A stretch of DNA of 64,000 nucleotides from contig WQZN01000003.1 in NCBI GenBank assembly GCA_009780695.1, positions 298,245 to 362,244 on the forward strand, read 5' to 3'. The notes under the pieces are model-generated. The model was not told the origin of the DNA, did not search any database, and was given only the letters and a program-made list of their open reading frames with translations. Both the position numbers and the translations under genes were made by a program. The DNA comes from Microbacteriaceae bacterium. Lineage in GTDB: Bacteria; Actinomycetota; Actinomycetes; Actinomycetales; Microbacteriaceae. Shown piece by piece: positions 24,399-32,569 of this stretch (position 1 is its first letter; every line of letters begins with the position of its first letter).

Positions 24399-25919
24399 AT
24401 GCCTCCCCGCCCGCACTCCTCGCCCCTCGATGCCGAGCGCGACGGCAGGGGGCTGATCCCCGTGCGGGCCCTGCTGCGGCATCCTCGATTCATCACGACC
24501 GAGACGCTCGCCGGCATGGTGACGACGCTCGCGCTGATCCCCGAGGTGATCTCCTTCTCGATCATCTCGGGCGTCGGGCCGGACGTCGCGCTGATCGCCT
24601 CGGTCGTGCTCGCCATCTCGATGTCGTTCCTCGGCGGCCGACCCGCGATGGTCACGGCGGCGGCCGGCTCGGTCGCGCTCGTGATCGGGCCCATGGTGAA
24701 GGCGCACGGCGTCGAGTACGTGCTGCCGACGGTCGTGCTCGCGGGCCTGATCCAGATCGTGTTCGGGGTGGCGGGGCTCGCCAAGCTCATCCGGTACATC
24801 CCGCGGTCGGTCATGGTCGGCTTCGTCAACGCGCTCGGCGTCCAGATCTTCCTCGCCCAGCTGCGGCATGTGATCGACGTGCCCTGGGCCGTCTACCCGC
24901 TCGCCGCCGTGACCGTGCTGATCGTGTCGCTGCTGCCGCGGCTCACGACCGCGGTGCCCGCGCCGCTCGTCGCCATCGTCGTGATCACCGCGGCGGCCGT
25001 CGTCTTCCGTCTGAAGGTGCCGGATGTCGGCGATGAGGGCGCCGTGCGCGGCGGCCTGCCCGGCCTCACCCTGCTTCACGTGCCGCTGAACGCGCACACC
25101 CTCGGCATCATCGGCCCGACCGCGCTGGCCGCGGCCTTCGTCGGCCTGCTCGAGTCGCTGCTCACGGCGAAGCTCGTCGACGACGTGACCGACTCGACCT
25201 CGTCGAAGTCGCGCGAGTCGTGGGGGCTCGGCATCGCGAACGTCCTCGCCGGCTTCTACGGCGGCGTCGCGGGCTGCGCCATGATCGGCCAGACGGTCGT
25301 CAACGTGAAGATGGGCGGGGCTCGCACGCGGTACTCGACGGTCGTCGCGGGCGTGTTCCTGCTGATCCTCGTGGCGGGGCTGTCGCAGGTGATGGCGCTC
25401 ATTCCGATGGCCGCGCTCGCCGCGGTCATGATGGTGGTCGCGATCCGCACGATCGACTGGCGCAGTGTCGCGCCGGCGACGCTGCGCCGCATGCCGGTGC
25501 CCGAGACGGTCGTCATGCTCGTGACGGTCGGGGTCGTCATCGTGACGAACGACCTCGCGACCGGGGTCGGCGTCGGCACCCTGCTCGCGATCGTGTTCTT
25601 CGCGCGTCGCGTCGCCCGCGTGGTGCGCGTCGAGCGGACGGTGGATGCCTCGGGCGCCCGCGCCTCGTACCGTGTGCTCGGCCCGCTGTTCTTCGCCTCG
25701 AGCAACGACCTCGTCGAGCAGTTCCACTACGTCGAGGACCCGGCGCAGGTCACCGTCGATCTGAGCGGATCCCGCGTGTGGGACGCCTCGAGCGTGGCCG
25801 CGCTCGACGCCGTCACGGCCCGGTATCGGGAGCACGGGGCATCCGTCGACATCGTCGGCCTCGACGAGATCTCGCGCGGTTTCCACACCCGCATGAGCGG
25901 CCACCTCAACGAGGACTGA
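24399..25919 (+). CDS. SulP-family anion transporter with STAS domain
   Basis: 506 residues from ATG 24399; the frame is open further upstream but those codons do not look like SulP. About 10-12 membrane segments are present, with SulP motifs including GGRPAMVTAAAGSVALV and a later FYGGVAGCAMIGQTVVN. A C-terminal STAS domain (about 415-500; PAQVTVDLSGSRVWDASSVAAL) follows. Likely sulfate, bicarbonate or dicarboxylate uptake. No carbonic anhydrase or cys genes are adjacent. Confidence 0.9.
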   Translation: MPPRPHSSPLDAERDGRGLIPVRALLRHPRFITTETLAGMVTTLALIPEVISFSIISGVGPDVALIASVVLAISMSFLGGRPAMVTAAAGSVALVIGPMVKAHGVEYVLPTVVLAGLIQIVFGVAGLAKLIRYIPRSVMVGFVNALGVQIFLAQLRHVIDVPWAVYPLAAVTVLIVSLLPRLTTAVPAPLVAIVVITAAAVVFRLKVPDVGDEGAVRGGLPGLTLLHVPLNAHTLGIIGPTALAAAFVGLLESLLTAKLVDDVTDSTSSKSRESWGLGIANVLAGFYGGVAGCAMIGQTVVNVKMGGARTRYSTVVAGVFLLILVAGLSQVMALIPMAALAAVMMVVAIRTIDWRSVAPATLRRMPVPETVVMLVTVGVVIVTNDLATGVGVGTLLAIVFFARRVARVVRVERTVDASGARASYRVLGPLFFASSNDLVEQFHYVEDPAQVTVDLSGSRVWDASSVAALDAVTARYREHGASVDIVGLDEISRGFHTRMSGHLNED

Positions 25920-26065
25920 GCCGTCCCGGCCGACCCGAAGCCCGTTCGTGTCGGCATTTGTGCCGACACCTGTGCAGGGGTGGTGCGTGCTACCGTCGGG
26001 GCACCGGGCGAGTCCGTGGCCGCATTCGGCCCCACCCCCACACGACACCCCGGTTTGGAGCGCAC

Positions 26066-26404
26066 ATGGGAACCCTGGTCTATGGCGAGTCGGGGCGGTT
26101 CGAGATCGACGACCGCACCCTCGCCCACGCGAAGATCGCGATCACCACGAAGCTGCGTCGGCAGGAGTCGTTCCTGCTGAACTGGAGCATCCCGACCGAT
26201 CAGGGCTCGGGCCGCGTCAGCCTGTGGCTGTCGCCGGCCATCCCGCTGCAGTTCCTGTTCGCGGCTCCCAAGCCGCCCGAGTTGAACCGGCAGTGGCTCG
26301 AGGCGCTCGAGCGCTCGAGCCACGGCGTGCGCGGCATGGTGCTGCTGCGCGAGGGCGAGGTGCAGGAGTACCTCAACGCCGCCGGAGCGGCCATCGCGCC
26401 GTAA
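26066..26404 (+). CDS. DUF7882-type Microbacteriaceae small protein
   Basis: 112 residues: MGTLVYGESGRFEIDDRTLAHAKIAITTKLRRQESF is the recurring signature of a multi-copy Microbacteriaceae family sometimes mislabelled as ATP-dependent DNA ligase. A beta-rich core (GRVSLWLSPAIPLQFLF) and a C-terminal helix follow. No function is established. A hairpin terminator follows at 26425. Confidence 0.75.
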   Translation: MGTLVYGESGRFEIDDRTLAHAKIAITTKLRRQESFLLNWSIPTDQGSGRVSLWLSPAIPLQFLFAAPKPPELNRQWLEALERSSHGVRGMVLLREGEVQEYLNAAGAAIAP

Positions 26405-26424
26405 CGGTGCCCCTGATTGTGAGG

Positions 26425-26460
26425 CGGGCGCCCGGTCATCCCCCCTGTCCCGGGCGCCCG
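26425..26460 (+). terminator. Hairpin terminator
   Basis: CGGGCGCCCGG and CCGGGCGCCCG with a 14-nt loop and no U-tract. It lies 20 bp after the DUF7882-type gene, between convergent genes. Confidence 0.65.
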
Positions 26461-26506
26461 TCTCGCTGCTCCGCTGTTCTGTTGCGCGGCCCGGGCGGCC
26501 CCGCGG

Positions 26507-26746
26507 TCAGCGGATCGGCGTCACCGGGTGGATGCCCGAGGTGTCCGCATCGTCGGCGATGGTGAGCGCACGCTCGACCGCGGCCTGATCGGTGTAGTCC
26601 TCATCCGGGAGGTGCGAGAGGGCTGCGAGCACCTCGTCGCTGGCGCCGTTGGTGCGGGCGCTCTCGAGCAGTGCCTCAACGTCGGCGGGGTAGTCGGTGC
26701 CGCCGAGGTACTCGATGACCTCGGTCGGGCTCGGCTTCATGGACAT
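26507..26746 (-). CDS. DUF2795 family protein
   Basis: 79 residues. YLGGTDYPADVEALLESARTNGASDEVLAALSHLP ... DYTDQAAVERAL matches the DUF2795 pattern of small helical actinobacterial proteins. Start ATG 26746, with AGGAGG on the minus strand just upstream. It is downstream of the sigma factor gene and possibly co-transcribed (46-bp gap). Function unknown. Confidence 0.8.
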   Translation of the reverse strand: MSMKPSPTEVIEYLGGTDYPADVEALLESARTNGASDEVLAALSHLPDEDYTDQAAVERALTIADDADTSGIHPVTPIR

Positions 26747-26792
26747 GGCGGCCTCCTTCTGGTCGTGCGCGCCGGGGCGCGCGGTGGGGTCC

Positions 26793-27587
26793 TTATGCGG
26801 CGTCCCGCAGACCCTGCGGGAACGTCGGCTCGAGCTGCGTGCGCAGCCGCTCGAGCGTGCGGGCGAGCAGGCGCGAGACCTGCATCTGGCTGACGCCGAG
26901 CTCGGTTCCGATCTCGGCCTGGGTCTTCTCCTCGGCGAAGCGGCGCTGCACGATGAGCGCCTCGCGCTCGTCGAGGCCGTTCAGCGCCTCGGCGAGCATG
27001 GCGCGCTGTTCGGCGCGCTCGAAGCCGCCGTCGACCACGGGCGGGATGACCGACGGTCCGTCGTCGTCGCGATCGGGGTTCGCCGCGACGGGGACGGGCG
27101 ACTGGGCATCCAGGCAGGCCAGCGCGGCGTGGATCTCACGGGCCGTCACCCCGAGCTCGGCGGCGAGCTCGGCCTCGCTCGCCTCGCGGCCGAGCGCCTG
27201 AGCGAGCCGCGGGCGGGTGCGCGTGACGGCGGTGCACAGCTCTTGCATCTGGCGGCCGGGGCGGACGAGCCAGCCGTGGTCGCGGATGTGCCGCTTGAGC
27301 TCGCCGTCGATGGTCGGCACCGCGTACGGCACGAACGGCGTGCCGCGTTCGGGGTCGTAGCGGCGTGCGGCCTTCACGAGGCCGAGCAGGGCCACCTGGC
27401 GCAGGTCGCTGTCGTCGTCGTCACCGCGGCGGTAGCGCCGTGCGATCGACTCGGCGAGCGCGATGTGGGCGACGACGACCTTGTTTTCGATGCGGCGGCG
27501 GTCCGCGGGGGATGCCTCGCCGATGGCCGCGAATGCCGCCGCGGTCTCGTCGCTTCGTCGCTGTCGTGCTTCGGTCAGGTCGGTCAT
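26793..27587 (-). CDS. RNA polymerase sigma factor, SigF/SigB-like (group 3)
   Basis: 264 residues from ATG 27587. Region 2 reads VVAHIALAESIARRY ... DLRQVALLGLVKAARRYDPERGTPFVPYAVPTI, followed by region 3 (GWLVRPGRQMQ) and region 4 (ALNGLDEREALIVQRRFAEEKTQAEIG ... SQMQVSRLLARTL). This is the stress-type sigma B/F architecture. No anti-sigma (RsbW-like) gene is adjacent, unlike the common arrangement, so control must be elsewhere or transcriptional. Confidence 0.9.
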   Translation of the reverse strand: MTDLTEARQRRSDETAAAFAAIGEASPADRRRIENKVVVAHIALAESIARRYRRGDDDDSDLRQVALLGLVKAARRYDPERGTPFVPYAVPTIDGELKRHIRDHGWLVRPGRQMQELCTAVTRTRPRLAQALGREASEAELAAELGVTAREIHAALACLDAQSPVPVAANPDRDDDGPSVIPPVVDGGFERAEQRAMLAEALNGLDEREALIVQRRFAEEKTQAEIGTELGVSQMQVSRLLARTLERLRTQLEPTFPQGLRDAA

Positions 27588-27710
27588 GGCGTCCTCACTC
27601 GTCTCGGGTGCGGTCGTGCCGGTGCGGCACAACTGCATCAGAGTGTGGGCGGATGCCGGGCGGAACCCCCTTGCGGAGGGCTGCGGTTTCTGCTTCGGGG
27701 TGCTCCCTGC

Positions 27711-27782
27711 CGGGCACTTTTTCTACTGGCGGGCATATGCCGCGGCGGCTGCCGGTATGCCCGCCAGTAGAAAAAGTGCCCG
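27711..27782. repeat. Perfect 27-bp-arm inverted repeat
   Basis: Arms 27711-27737 and 27756-27782 are perfectly complementary with an 18-nt loop. They carry TTTTT/AAAAA tracts near their outer ends. It lies between the esterase stop and the sigma-factor promoter region, both on the minus strand. It may terminate the esterase transcript, but its size exceeds a normal terminator. Confidence 0.85.
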
Positions 27783-27785
27783 ACG

Positions 27786-28730
27786 TCAGGCGCCGGCGGC
27801 GAGGGCGCGGCCCACGAAGTCCATGTGCGCCGGCGCGACGCTGCGCCAGTAGCCGGGCAGGTGCTCGCCCGGCTGCCAGCCGCCCGCCGGCCGGTGCGCG
27901 AAGCCCTCGACGTAGACCTTCGCGAAGGCGCACAGCCCGTCCTGCAGGCCGCAGTCGATGCGGACCGGGATGTCGGCGAGCGACGCCTGCCGGCCGAACA
28001 CGCCGTTGCGGTCGAAGTCCGCCTGCCCGTCGAAGGCGCCCACGGTCGTCTCGAGGTAGCTGGGCCAGATCGCGGGGCTCATGGCGGCGACCGCGGCGAC
28101 GCGCGCGGGCCCCAGCAGGCCGCCGAGGTGCAGCGCCCCGTACCCGCCCATCGACCAGCCCATGAGCGCGACCTTGTCGCCGGCGCCCGCGCGCAGGCCC
28201 CGGCCCGCGAGCAGCGGCAGAAACTCGTCGACGACCAGGGCGGCGGCATCCGTGCGGTCCGCTCGGGGGTGCCACCACTCGTCGGCCCCGTACACGGTCG
28301 CGATCGCGAACGGCGGCACGCCGTGCGCCACGGCCTGCGCCTGGTAGAGGTTGAACGCCATGTCGGAGTCGAACGCGGTCGCCTCGCTCTCGTCCAGGCC
28401 GTGCAGCAGCACGGCGACGGGAAGCGGGTCGCCCGGCTTGGAGCCCGGCGGGTACGAGATCTCGAAGTCGACCGGCACGGCGTGAGCCGGCGCCGGTGAC
28501 ATTCCCTTCGACGCGAAGCTGCCGAGCACGAGCGGGCCCGCCGTCGTGGTCGGCGGGCTCGGGTAGGCGGTCGGCGTCGCGGTGGGCGCGAAATGGGCGG
28601 GCGACCCCGCTGAGCCGTAGGCGACCGCGTTGCTGCGTTCGACGGCGAGCGCGGTCGCGCCGGCCGCCGCCGCGACGGCGCCGAGGCCGATTCCGAGCGC
28701 GGAGCGGCGCGAGATGCGCTGCGGTGTCAC
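27786..28730 (-). CDS. Exported alpha/beta-hydrolase esterase (Tat signal)
   Basis: 314 residues. N-terminal twin-arginine signal ISRRSALGIG with an Ala-rich h-region (about 11-30), then a Pro/Thr linker. An esterase D/S-formylglutathione hydrolase-like fold follows: HGLDES oxyanion loop near 110, nucleophile Ser193 in GWSMGGYGA, and a C-terminal PAHMDFV histidine. Mycolyl-transferase-like proteins share this fold. Acts outside the membrane on an unknown ester. The stop is 4 bp after the large hairpin. Confidence 0.85.
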   Translation of the reverse strand: MTPQRISRRSALGIGLGAVAAAAGATALAVERSNAVAYGSAGSPAHFAPTATPTAYPSPPTTTAGPLVLGSFASKGMSPAPAHAVPVDFEISYPPGSKPGDPLPVAVLLHGLDESEATAFDSDMAFNLYQAQAVAHGVPPFAIATVYGADEWWHPRADRTDAAALVVDEFLPLLAGRGLRAGAGDKVALMGWSMGGYGALHLGGLLGPARVAAVAAMSPAIWPSYLETTVGAFDGQADFDRNGVFGRQASLADIPVRIDCGLQDGLCAFAKVYVEGFAHRPAGGWQPGEHLPGYWRSVAPAHMDFVGRALAAGA

Positions 28731-28766
28731 GTCAGCGCGCGATCGCGATGCGAGCGGTGCGGGAGG

Positions 28767-29231
28767 TCACGCGTATTCGCCCTTGATGACGAAGAACGAG
28801 CCCCTGATCTCGCCCGCGAGCTTCGAGCGCTGCCGCGCGAACTTGAACGCGGAGAGCTCGGCCGGGACATCCATGCCCATCGACAGCTTGAAGCCGACGG
28901 CGCGTTTGCCGGCGTCCGCCAGGGTGTAGAGCACGTTGATCGACAGGCCCGACTCGTAGAACACGTAGGTCCAGTCGATGCCCTCGACCTCGAAGCGCGT
29001 GACCTCGAGGGCGGGGGAGGCGATGACGATGCCGCGTTCGTCCTTGAGCACGCGCTCGACGCGTGCGAGGTCGGCGGCGGCCTCGGCAGCGGCCACCGTG
29101 GTGAAGGCGTGGTCGTACTTGTTCCTGAAGTAGCGTGCTTCGTTCGCGCGCAGGCCCGCGAGGGCATCGGCGACGGGCGACGATTCGAGCCCGACGGTGG
29201 ACACGTTCACGAAGTCGACGGTGTAGGCCAT
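28767..29231 (-). CDS. Conserved hypothetical protein
   Basis: 154 residues from ATG 29231 (MAYTVDFVNVSTVGLES). Mixed alpha/beta with no signal peptide, membrane span or motif that I recognise. A central TRFEVEGIDWTYVFYES strand and a basic C-terminus (KFARQRSKLAGEIRG) are visible. Good codon bias supports it as real. It lies between the esterase and the ChaB-like gene, same strand. Confidence 0.7.
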   Translation of the reverse strand: MAYTVDFVNVSTVGLESSPVADALAGLRANEARYFRNKYDHAFTTVAAAEAAADLARVERVLKDERGIVIASPALEVTRFEVEGIDWTYVFYESGLSINVLYTLADAGKRAVGFKLSMGMDVPAELSAFKFARQRSKLAGEIRGSFFVIKGEYA

Positions 29232-29317
29232 GGACTCAAGGTAGCGAGAGTTCGGGCGTGCCGGCTTCGTCGGTCTCCATCCGCCGCGAGCGGCTCGGTC
29301 GACCGGCGCGGCGCGAG

Positions 29318-29704
29318 CTACTTCCGCGCTGCGCGCGTCGCCTTCGCGTTGGCCTTCTGGATCGCGGTGACGAGCTCGCCCTTCGTCATGGAGGAGCGGC
29401 CGTGCACATCGAGGCGCTTGGCGACATCCATCAGGTGTGTCTTCGAGGCGTTGGCGTCGACTCCGCCCGCGGTCGGGCGGCCGCGGTGCGCAGCGCCCGC
29501 GTCGGACGGGCCGCGGCGCCCCTTCTCCTCCCAGTGGTCGTCGACCTTCTCGTACTCGCGCTTGAGTGCGGCATACGCCGTCTGCTGCGCGCGCCGGCCG
29601 TGGCCGTACTCCTTGAGCGCTGAGTCGTGCGCCGTGACCCAGATCTGCTGAGCGTGCTTCGGTGAGCGCTCGATCGTGCTGGGCATGTCGTGTGTGCCGG
29701 GCAT
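29318..29704 (-). CDS. ChaB-domain protein with Rho N-terminal/SAP-like C-terminus
   Basis: 128 residues. The ChaB domain (about 7-65; STIERSPKHAQQIWVTAHDSAL ... YEKVDDHWEEKG) is followed by a linker and a small SAP/Rho_N-like helix pair (MDVAKRLDVHGRSSMTKGELVTAI). Start ATG 29704 has GGAGG six bases upstream. In E. coli, ChaB lies beside the ChaA cation antiporter. Here there is no chaA, and the fused Rho_N module suggests nucleic-acid binding. Confidence 0.85.
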   Translation of the reverse strand: MPGTHDMPSTIERSPKHAQQIWVTAHDSALKEYGHGRRAQQTAYAALKREYEKVDDHWEEKGRRGPSDAGAAHRGRPTAGGVDANASKTHLMDVAKRLDVHGRSSMTKGELVTAIQKANAKATRAARK

Positions 29705-29780
29705 CCTGCGACCTCCATATCAACCCGTGTGAGCGCCGTGTTCCCCGCGGGCGCGTTGGCAAACATGGCCCCGGGCGTGC

Positions 29781-29845
29781 GCGGAGACGGGTCGATTGTG
29801 CGGATGTCGGGCGGCTCGGGTTCCGCACAATCGACCCGTCTCCGC
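29781..29845. repeat. 65-bp palindromic repeat, perfect copy 2
   Basis: 24-bp arms 29781-29804 and 29822-29845, fully complementary, 17-nt loop. The 29705-29963 spacer between the divergent ChaB and TPP-enzyme genes holds this element and GC-rich filler, with no gene. Confidence 0.9.
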
Positions 29846-29963
29846 ACAAGGGGCGCGCTGGGCACAAGGGGCGCGCGGGCGCGCGGACGCCGCCGACGCC
29901 GCCGAGCTGTGTGCCACGGCGCCCGCACGGGTAACCACCCCGTGCAAGGGGAAGGGGCAGCAC

Positions 29964-31814
29964 ATGGCGCAGCACACCGTCAGCGAGTTCGTGATCGGCC
30001 GCATCAAGGAATGGGGCGTGACCAGGGTCTTCGGCTACCCGGGCGACGGCATCGGCGCGTTCGACGGCGCCCTCGGCGCGCTCGATCAGGAGGGCGACGG
30101 GCTCGACTACATCCGGCCGACCCATGAGGAGATCGCCGCCTTCATGGCCACGGCCCACGCCAAGTTCACGGGCAAGGTCGGCGTCTGCGTCGCGACCTCG
30201 AGCCCGGGTGCCTTCCACCTGATCAACGGGCTCTACGACGCCCAGATGGACAACGTGCCCGTCGTCGCGATCGTCGGCCAACAGGGCCTCGCCGCGCTCG
30301 GCACGGCGACCCAGCAGGAGAGCGACCTCGAGCGCCTCTTCGCGGACGTCGCCGTCTACGTCAAGACGGTCGTCACTCCCGAGCAGGCGCAGGCCGTGGT
30401 CGACACCGCCTTCCGCACCGCGCAGACGCGGCTCGGGCCGGCCGTCGTGGTGCTGCCGCATGACGTGCAGGGGATGCCGGCGCAGGAGCCCCCGCTCGAG
30501 CACTGGGTCTCGCGCTCGAGCGCGGCTCCGGCATCCACCCGCATCGTCCCCGCCCGCGAGCAGCTCGAGGCCGCCGCCGATCTCATCAACGCGGGCAGCC
30601 AGGTGACCCTGCTCGTCGGCGCGGGCGCGCGCGGCGCGACCGATCTGGTCGTCGAGCTCGCGAACACGACGGGCGCCGGCATCATCACGGCGCTGCGGGG
30701 GAAGGACGTCGTGCCGTCGGACGTGCCCTTCCACACCCAGCAGCTCGGGCTGCTCGGCTCGCTGCCGAGCCGCTGGCAGATGCACAAGTGCGACACGCTC
30801 GTCATGCTCGGCACGAACTACCCGTACGGCGAGTTCCTGCCGCCGACGGGCCACGCCCGCGCGGTGCAGATCGATCTCAAGCCCGAGCAGCTCGGCATGC
30901 GCTACCCGACCGAGCTCAACCTCTGGGGCGATGTCGGCGCGACGCTCGAGGCGCTGCTGCCGCTGCTGCAGCCGAAGCTCTATCCCACCTGGCAGGAGAC
31001 CATCGCCGACCACTTCGCCGACTGGGAGCGCGAGATGCGCGCCGAGGCGATGGTCTCGTTCCCCGACGGCGCCAACCCGCGGCGCGTGTTCTTCGAGCTG
31101 AACGAGCGGCTGCCCGACGACGCGATCGTGACGGCGGATGCCGGCACCACGGTCGACTGGTACGCGCACCACATCCGCCTGCGCCGCAGCATGCGCGGCG
31201 ACCTGTCCGGACGCCTGGCCAGCATGCTCGCGTCGATGCCCTACGCGCTCGCCGCGAAGTTCGCGTACCCCGAGCGGCCGGTCATCTGCACGATCGGCGA
31301 CGGGGCGTTTCAGATGCTCGGCATGAACGAGCTGATCACGGCGAAGAAATACCTCGAGCGCTGGCCCGACAAGCGCTTCATCGTCGCGATCATGCACAAC
31401 GACGACCTCGCGCAGGTCTCGTGGGAGGCGCGCACCCAGGACGCCGACCCCGTGTGGCGCAGCGCGCAGGACGTGGAATCGATCGACTACGCGGGCTATG
31501 CCGAGCTGCTCGGCTTCCGCGGGGTGCGGGTGCGCAGCGACGACGAGATCGCGGGGGCGTGGGATGCCGCGCTCGCCCATGACGGAGTGACGGTGCTCGA
31601 CTGCTACGTGACCCGCAATGCGCCGCCGCTGCCGCCGAAGATCACGAAGGAGTACCGCGACAACACGCTCAAGGTGCTCGCCAAGGACGACCCGCTGCGT
31701 GTGAACGCGGTCATCGACTCGGCGGAGGCGATCGGCGCGGCGGCGCTGCAGCGCGCGCGGAACGTGCTGCATCTCGGCGACCGGGACGAGCGCGGCGGCG
31801 GCCAGGCCGGCTGA
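29964..31814 (+). CDS. Thiamine-pyrophosphate enzyme, pyruvate oxidase/PoxB-like
   Basis: 616 residues from ATG 29964, preceded by AAGGGGAAGGGG. Three TPP-enzyme domains are present: the N-terminal Pyr domain with catalytic Glu55 in THEEIAAF, the central domain (LVGAGARGATDLV), and the PP domain with GDGAFQM ... HND, the TPP-Mg motif with His-Asn-Asp at its end. Likely pyruvate:quinone oxidoreductase or a related acetolactate-type decarboxylase. It lacks an obvious C-terminal membrane helix. It is flanked by copies 2 and 3 of the 65-bp palindrome. Confidence 0.87.
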   Translation: MAQHTVSEFVIGRIKEWGVTRVFGYPGDGIGAFDGALGALDQEGDGLDYIRPTHEEIAAFMATAHAKFTGKVGVCVATSSPGAFHLINGLYDAQMDNVPVVAIVGQQGLAALGTATQQESDLERLFADVAVYVKTVVTPEQAQAVVDTAFRTAQTRLGPAVVVLPHDVQGMPAQEPPLEHWVSRSSAAPASTRIVPAREQLEAAADLINAGSQVTLLVGAGARGATDLVVELANTTGAGIITALRGKDVVPSDVPFHTQQLGLLGSLPSRWQMHKCDTLVMLGTNYPYGEFLPPTGHARAVQIDLKPEQLGMRYPTELNLWGDVGATLEALLPLLQPKLYPTWQETIADHFADWEREMRAEAMVSFPDGANPRRVFFELNERLPDDAIVTADAGTTVDWYAHHIRLRRSMRGDLSGRLASMLASMPYALAAKFAYPERPVICTIGDGAFQMLGMNELITAKKYLERWPDKRFIVAIMHNDDLAQVSWEARTQDADPVWRSAQDVESIDYAGYAELLGFRGVRVRSDDEIAGAWDAALAHDGVTVLDCYVTRNAPPLPPKITKEYRDNTLKVLAKDDPLRVNAVIDSAEAIGAAALQRARNVLHLGDRDERGGGQAG

Positions 31815-31829
31815 GGTGCGCCCGGGGGA

Positions 31830-31894
31830 GCGGAGATGGGTCGACTGTGCGGAGCCGATCTCTTCCGGCATCCGCACAATCGACCCATCTCCGC
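31830..31894. repeat. 65-bp palindromic repeat, copy 3
   Basis: Arms 31830-31853 and 31871-31894, one mismatch that is a G-U pair in RNA, 17-nt loop. It begins 16 bp after the TPP-enzyme stop. Confidence 0.88.
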
Positions 31895-31959
31895 GGCGTC
31901 GGCAGATGCAGGTGTCAACCGGGTGACGGTTGCGGCCGAAGAGGCCTAATGTGCCGCAC

Positions 31960-32538
31960 ATGACCGATCCGAAAAAGGCGAACGCGACCGCCGTCGCACG
32001 GGGCTCAGCACCTCTGGCCGAGGGGCTCGTGCATGCTCTCGAGCACGAGGGCAGGCTCGACCCCGCCGCGCGGCTGCTCGCGAAATGGGCTGATCTGGTC
32101 GTGCCGGCCGGCCGTGTGCGCGACCTGTTGCACGGCGTGCCGATCGGCCACCCCGCGCATCCGGCCTTCGTGCAGGCCCCTCTGGGGTTCTGGATGTCGG
32201 CGAACCTCCTCGACCTGATGCCCGGCACCGAGACGCCGGCGATGGCGCTCATCGGGGCGGGCGTCGTCGCGGCCGTGCCCGCTGCTCTCTCAGGGCAGGT
32301 CGACTTCGCGCGCCTGCCGCACGTGCAGCAGCGCGTGGGCGTCGTGCACTGGGCCGCCGTCGCCGCGACGGGCTCGCTCTACGGGGCGTCGCTCGTCGCC
32401 CGGCTCATGGGGCATCGGGCGCTCGGCAAACAGCTGGCGTTGGCCGGTCTCATCGGAGTGTCGCTCGCGGGCTACCTCGGCGGGCACCTCGCCTACCGCG
32501 GATCCGGCGGTGCCCCGCGCCCCGCAAGCCATTCCTAG
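31960..32538 (+). CDS. DUF2231 membrane protein
   Basis: 192 residues from ATG 31960. The signature HGVPIGHPAHPAFVQAPLGFWMSANLLDL and four hydrophobic segments match DUF2231 integral membrane proteins, which are often linked to haem or redox modules. Conserved His residues occur in GHPAHP and HWAAV. No fused Rieske domain as in some relatives. Confidence 0.85.
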   Translation: MTDPKKANATAVARGSAPLAEGLVHALEHEGRLDPAARLLAKWADLVVPAGRVRDLLHGVPIGHPAHPAFVQAPLGFWMSANLLDLMPGTETPAMALIGAGVVAAVPAALSGQVDFARLPHVQQRVGVVHWAAVAATGSLYGASLVARLMGHRALGKQLALAGLIGVSLAGYLGGHLAYRGSGGAPRPASHS

Positions 32539-32569
32539 GTCGGCATGGGGTCACGGATACCGTGACGAC

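Noticed and set aside
29271..29311. A further full copy of the GTCTCC...GTCGACC palindrome
   Set aside because: Only one degenerate arm is present; mentioned with the element at 10045 rather than listed.
29781..31894. Palindromic repeats as a CRISPR array
   Set aside because: Copies are about 2 kb apart with a gene between, there are no regular spacers and no cas genes are present.
28767..32252. A 1161-codon open frame on the minus strand
   Set aside because: It spans the opposite strand of the TPP enzyme and runs through ChaB and a hypothetical gene. Only the parts with recognised proteins and starts are real; the rest is a GC-bias shadow.
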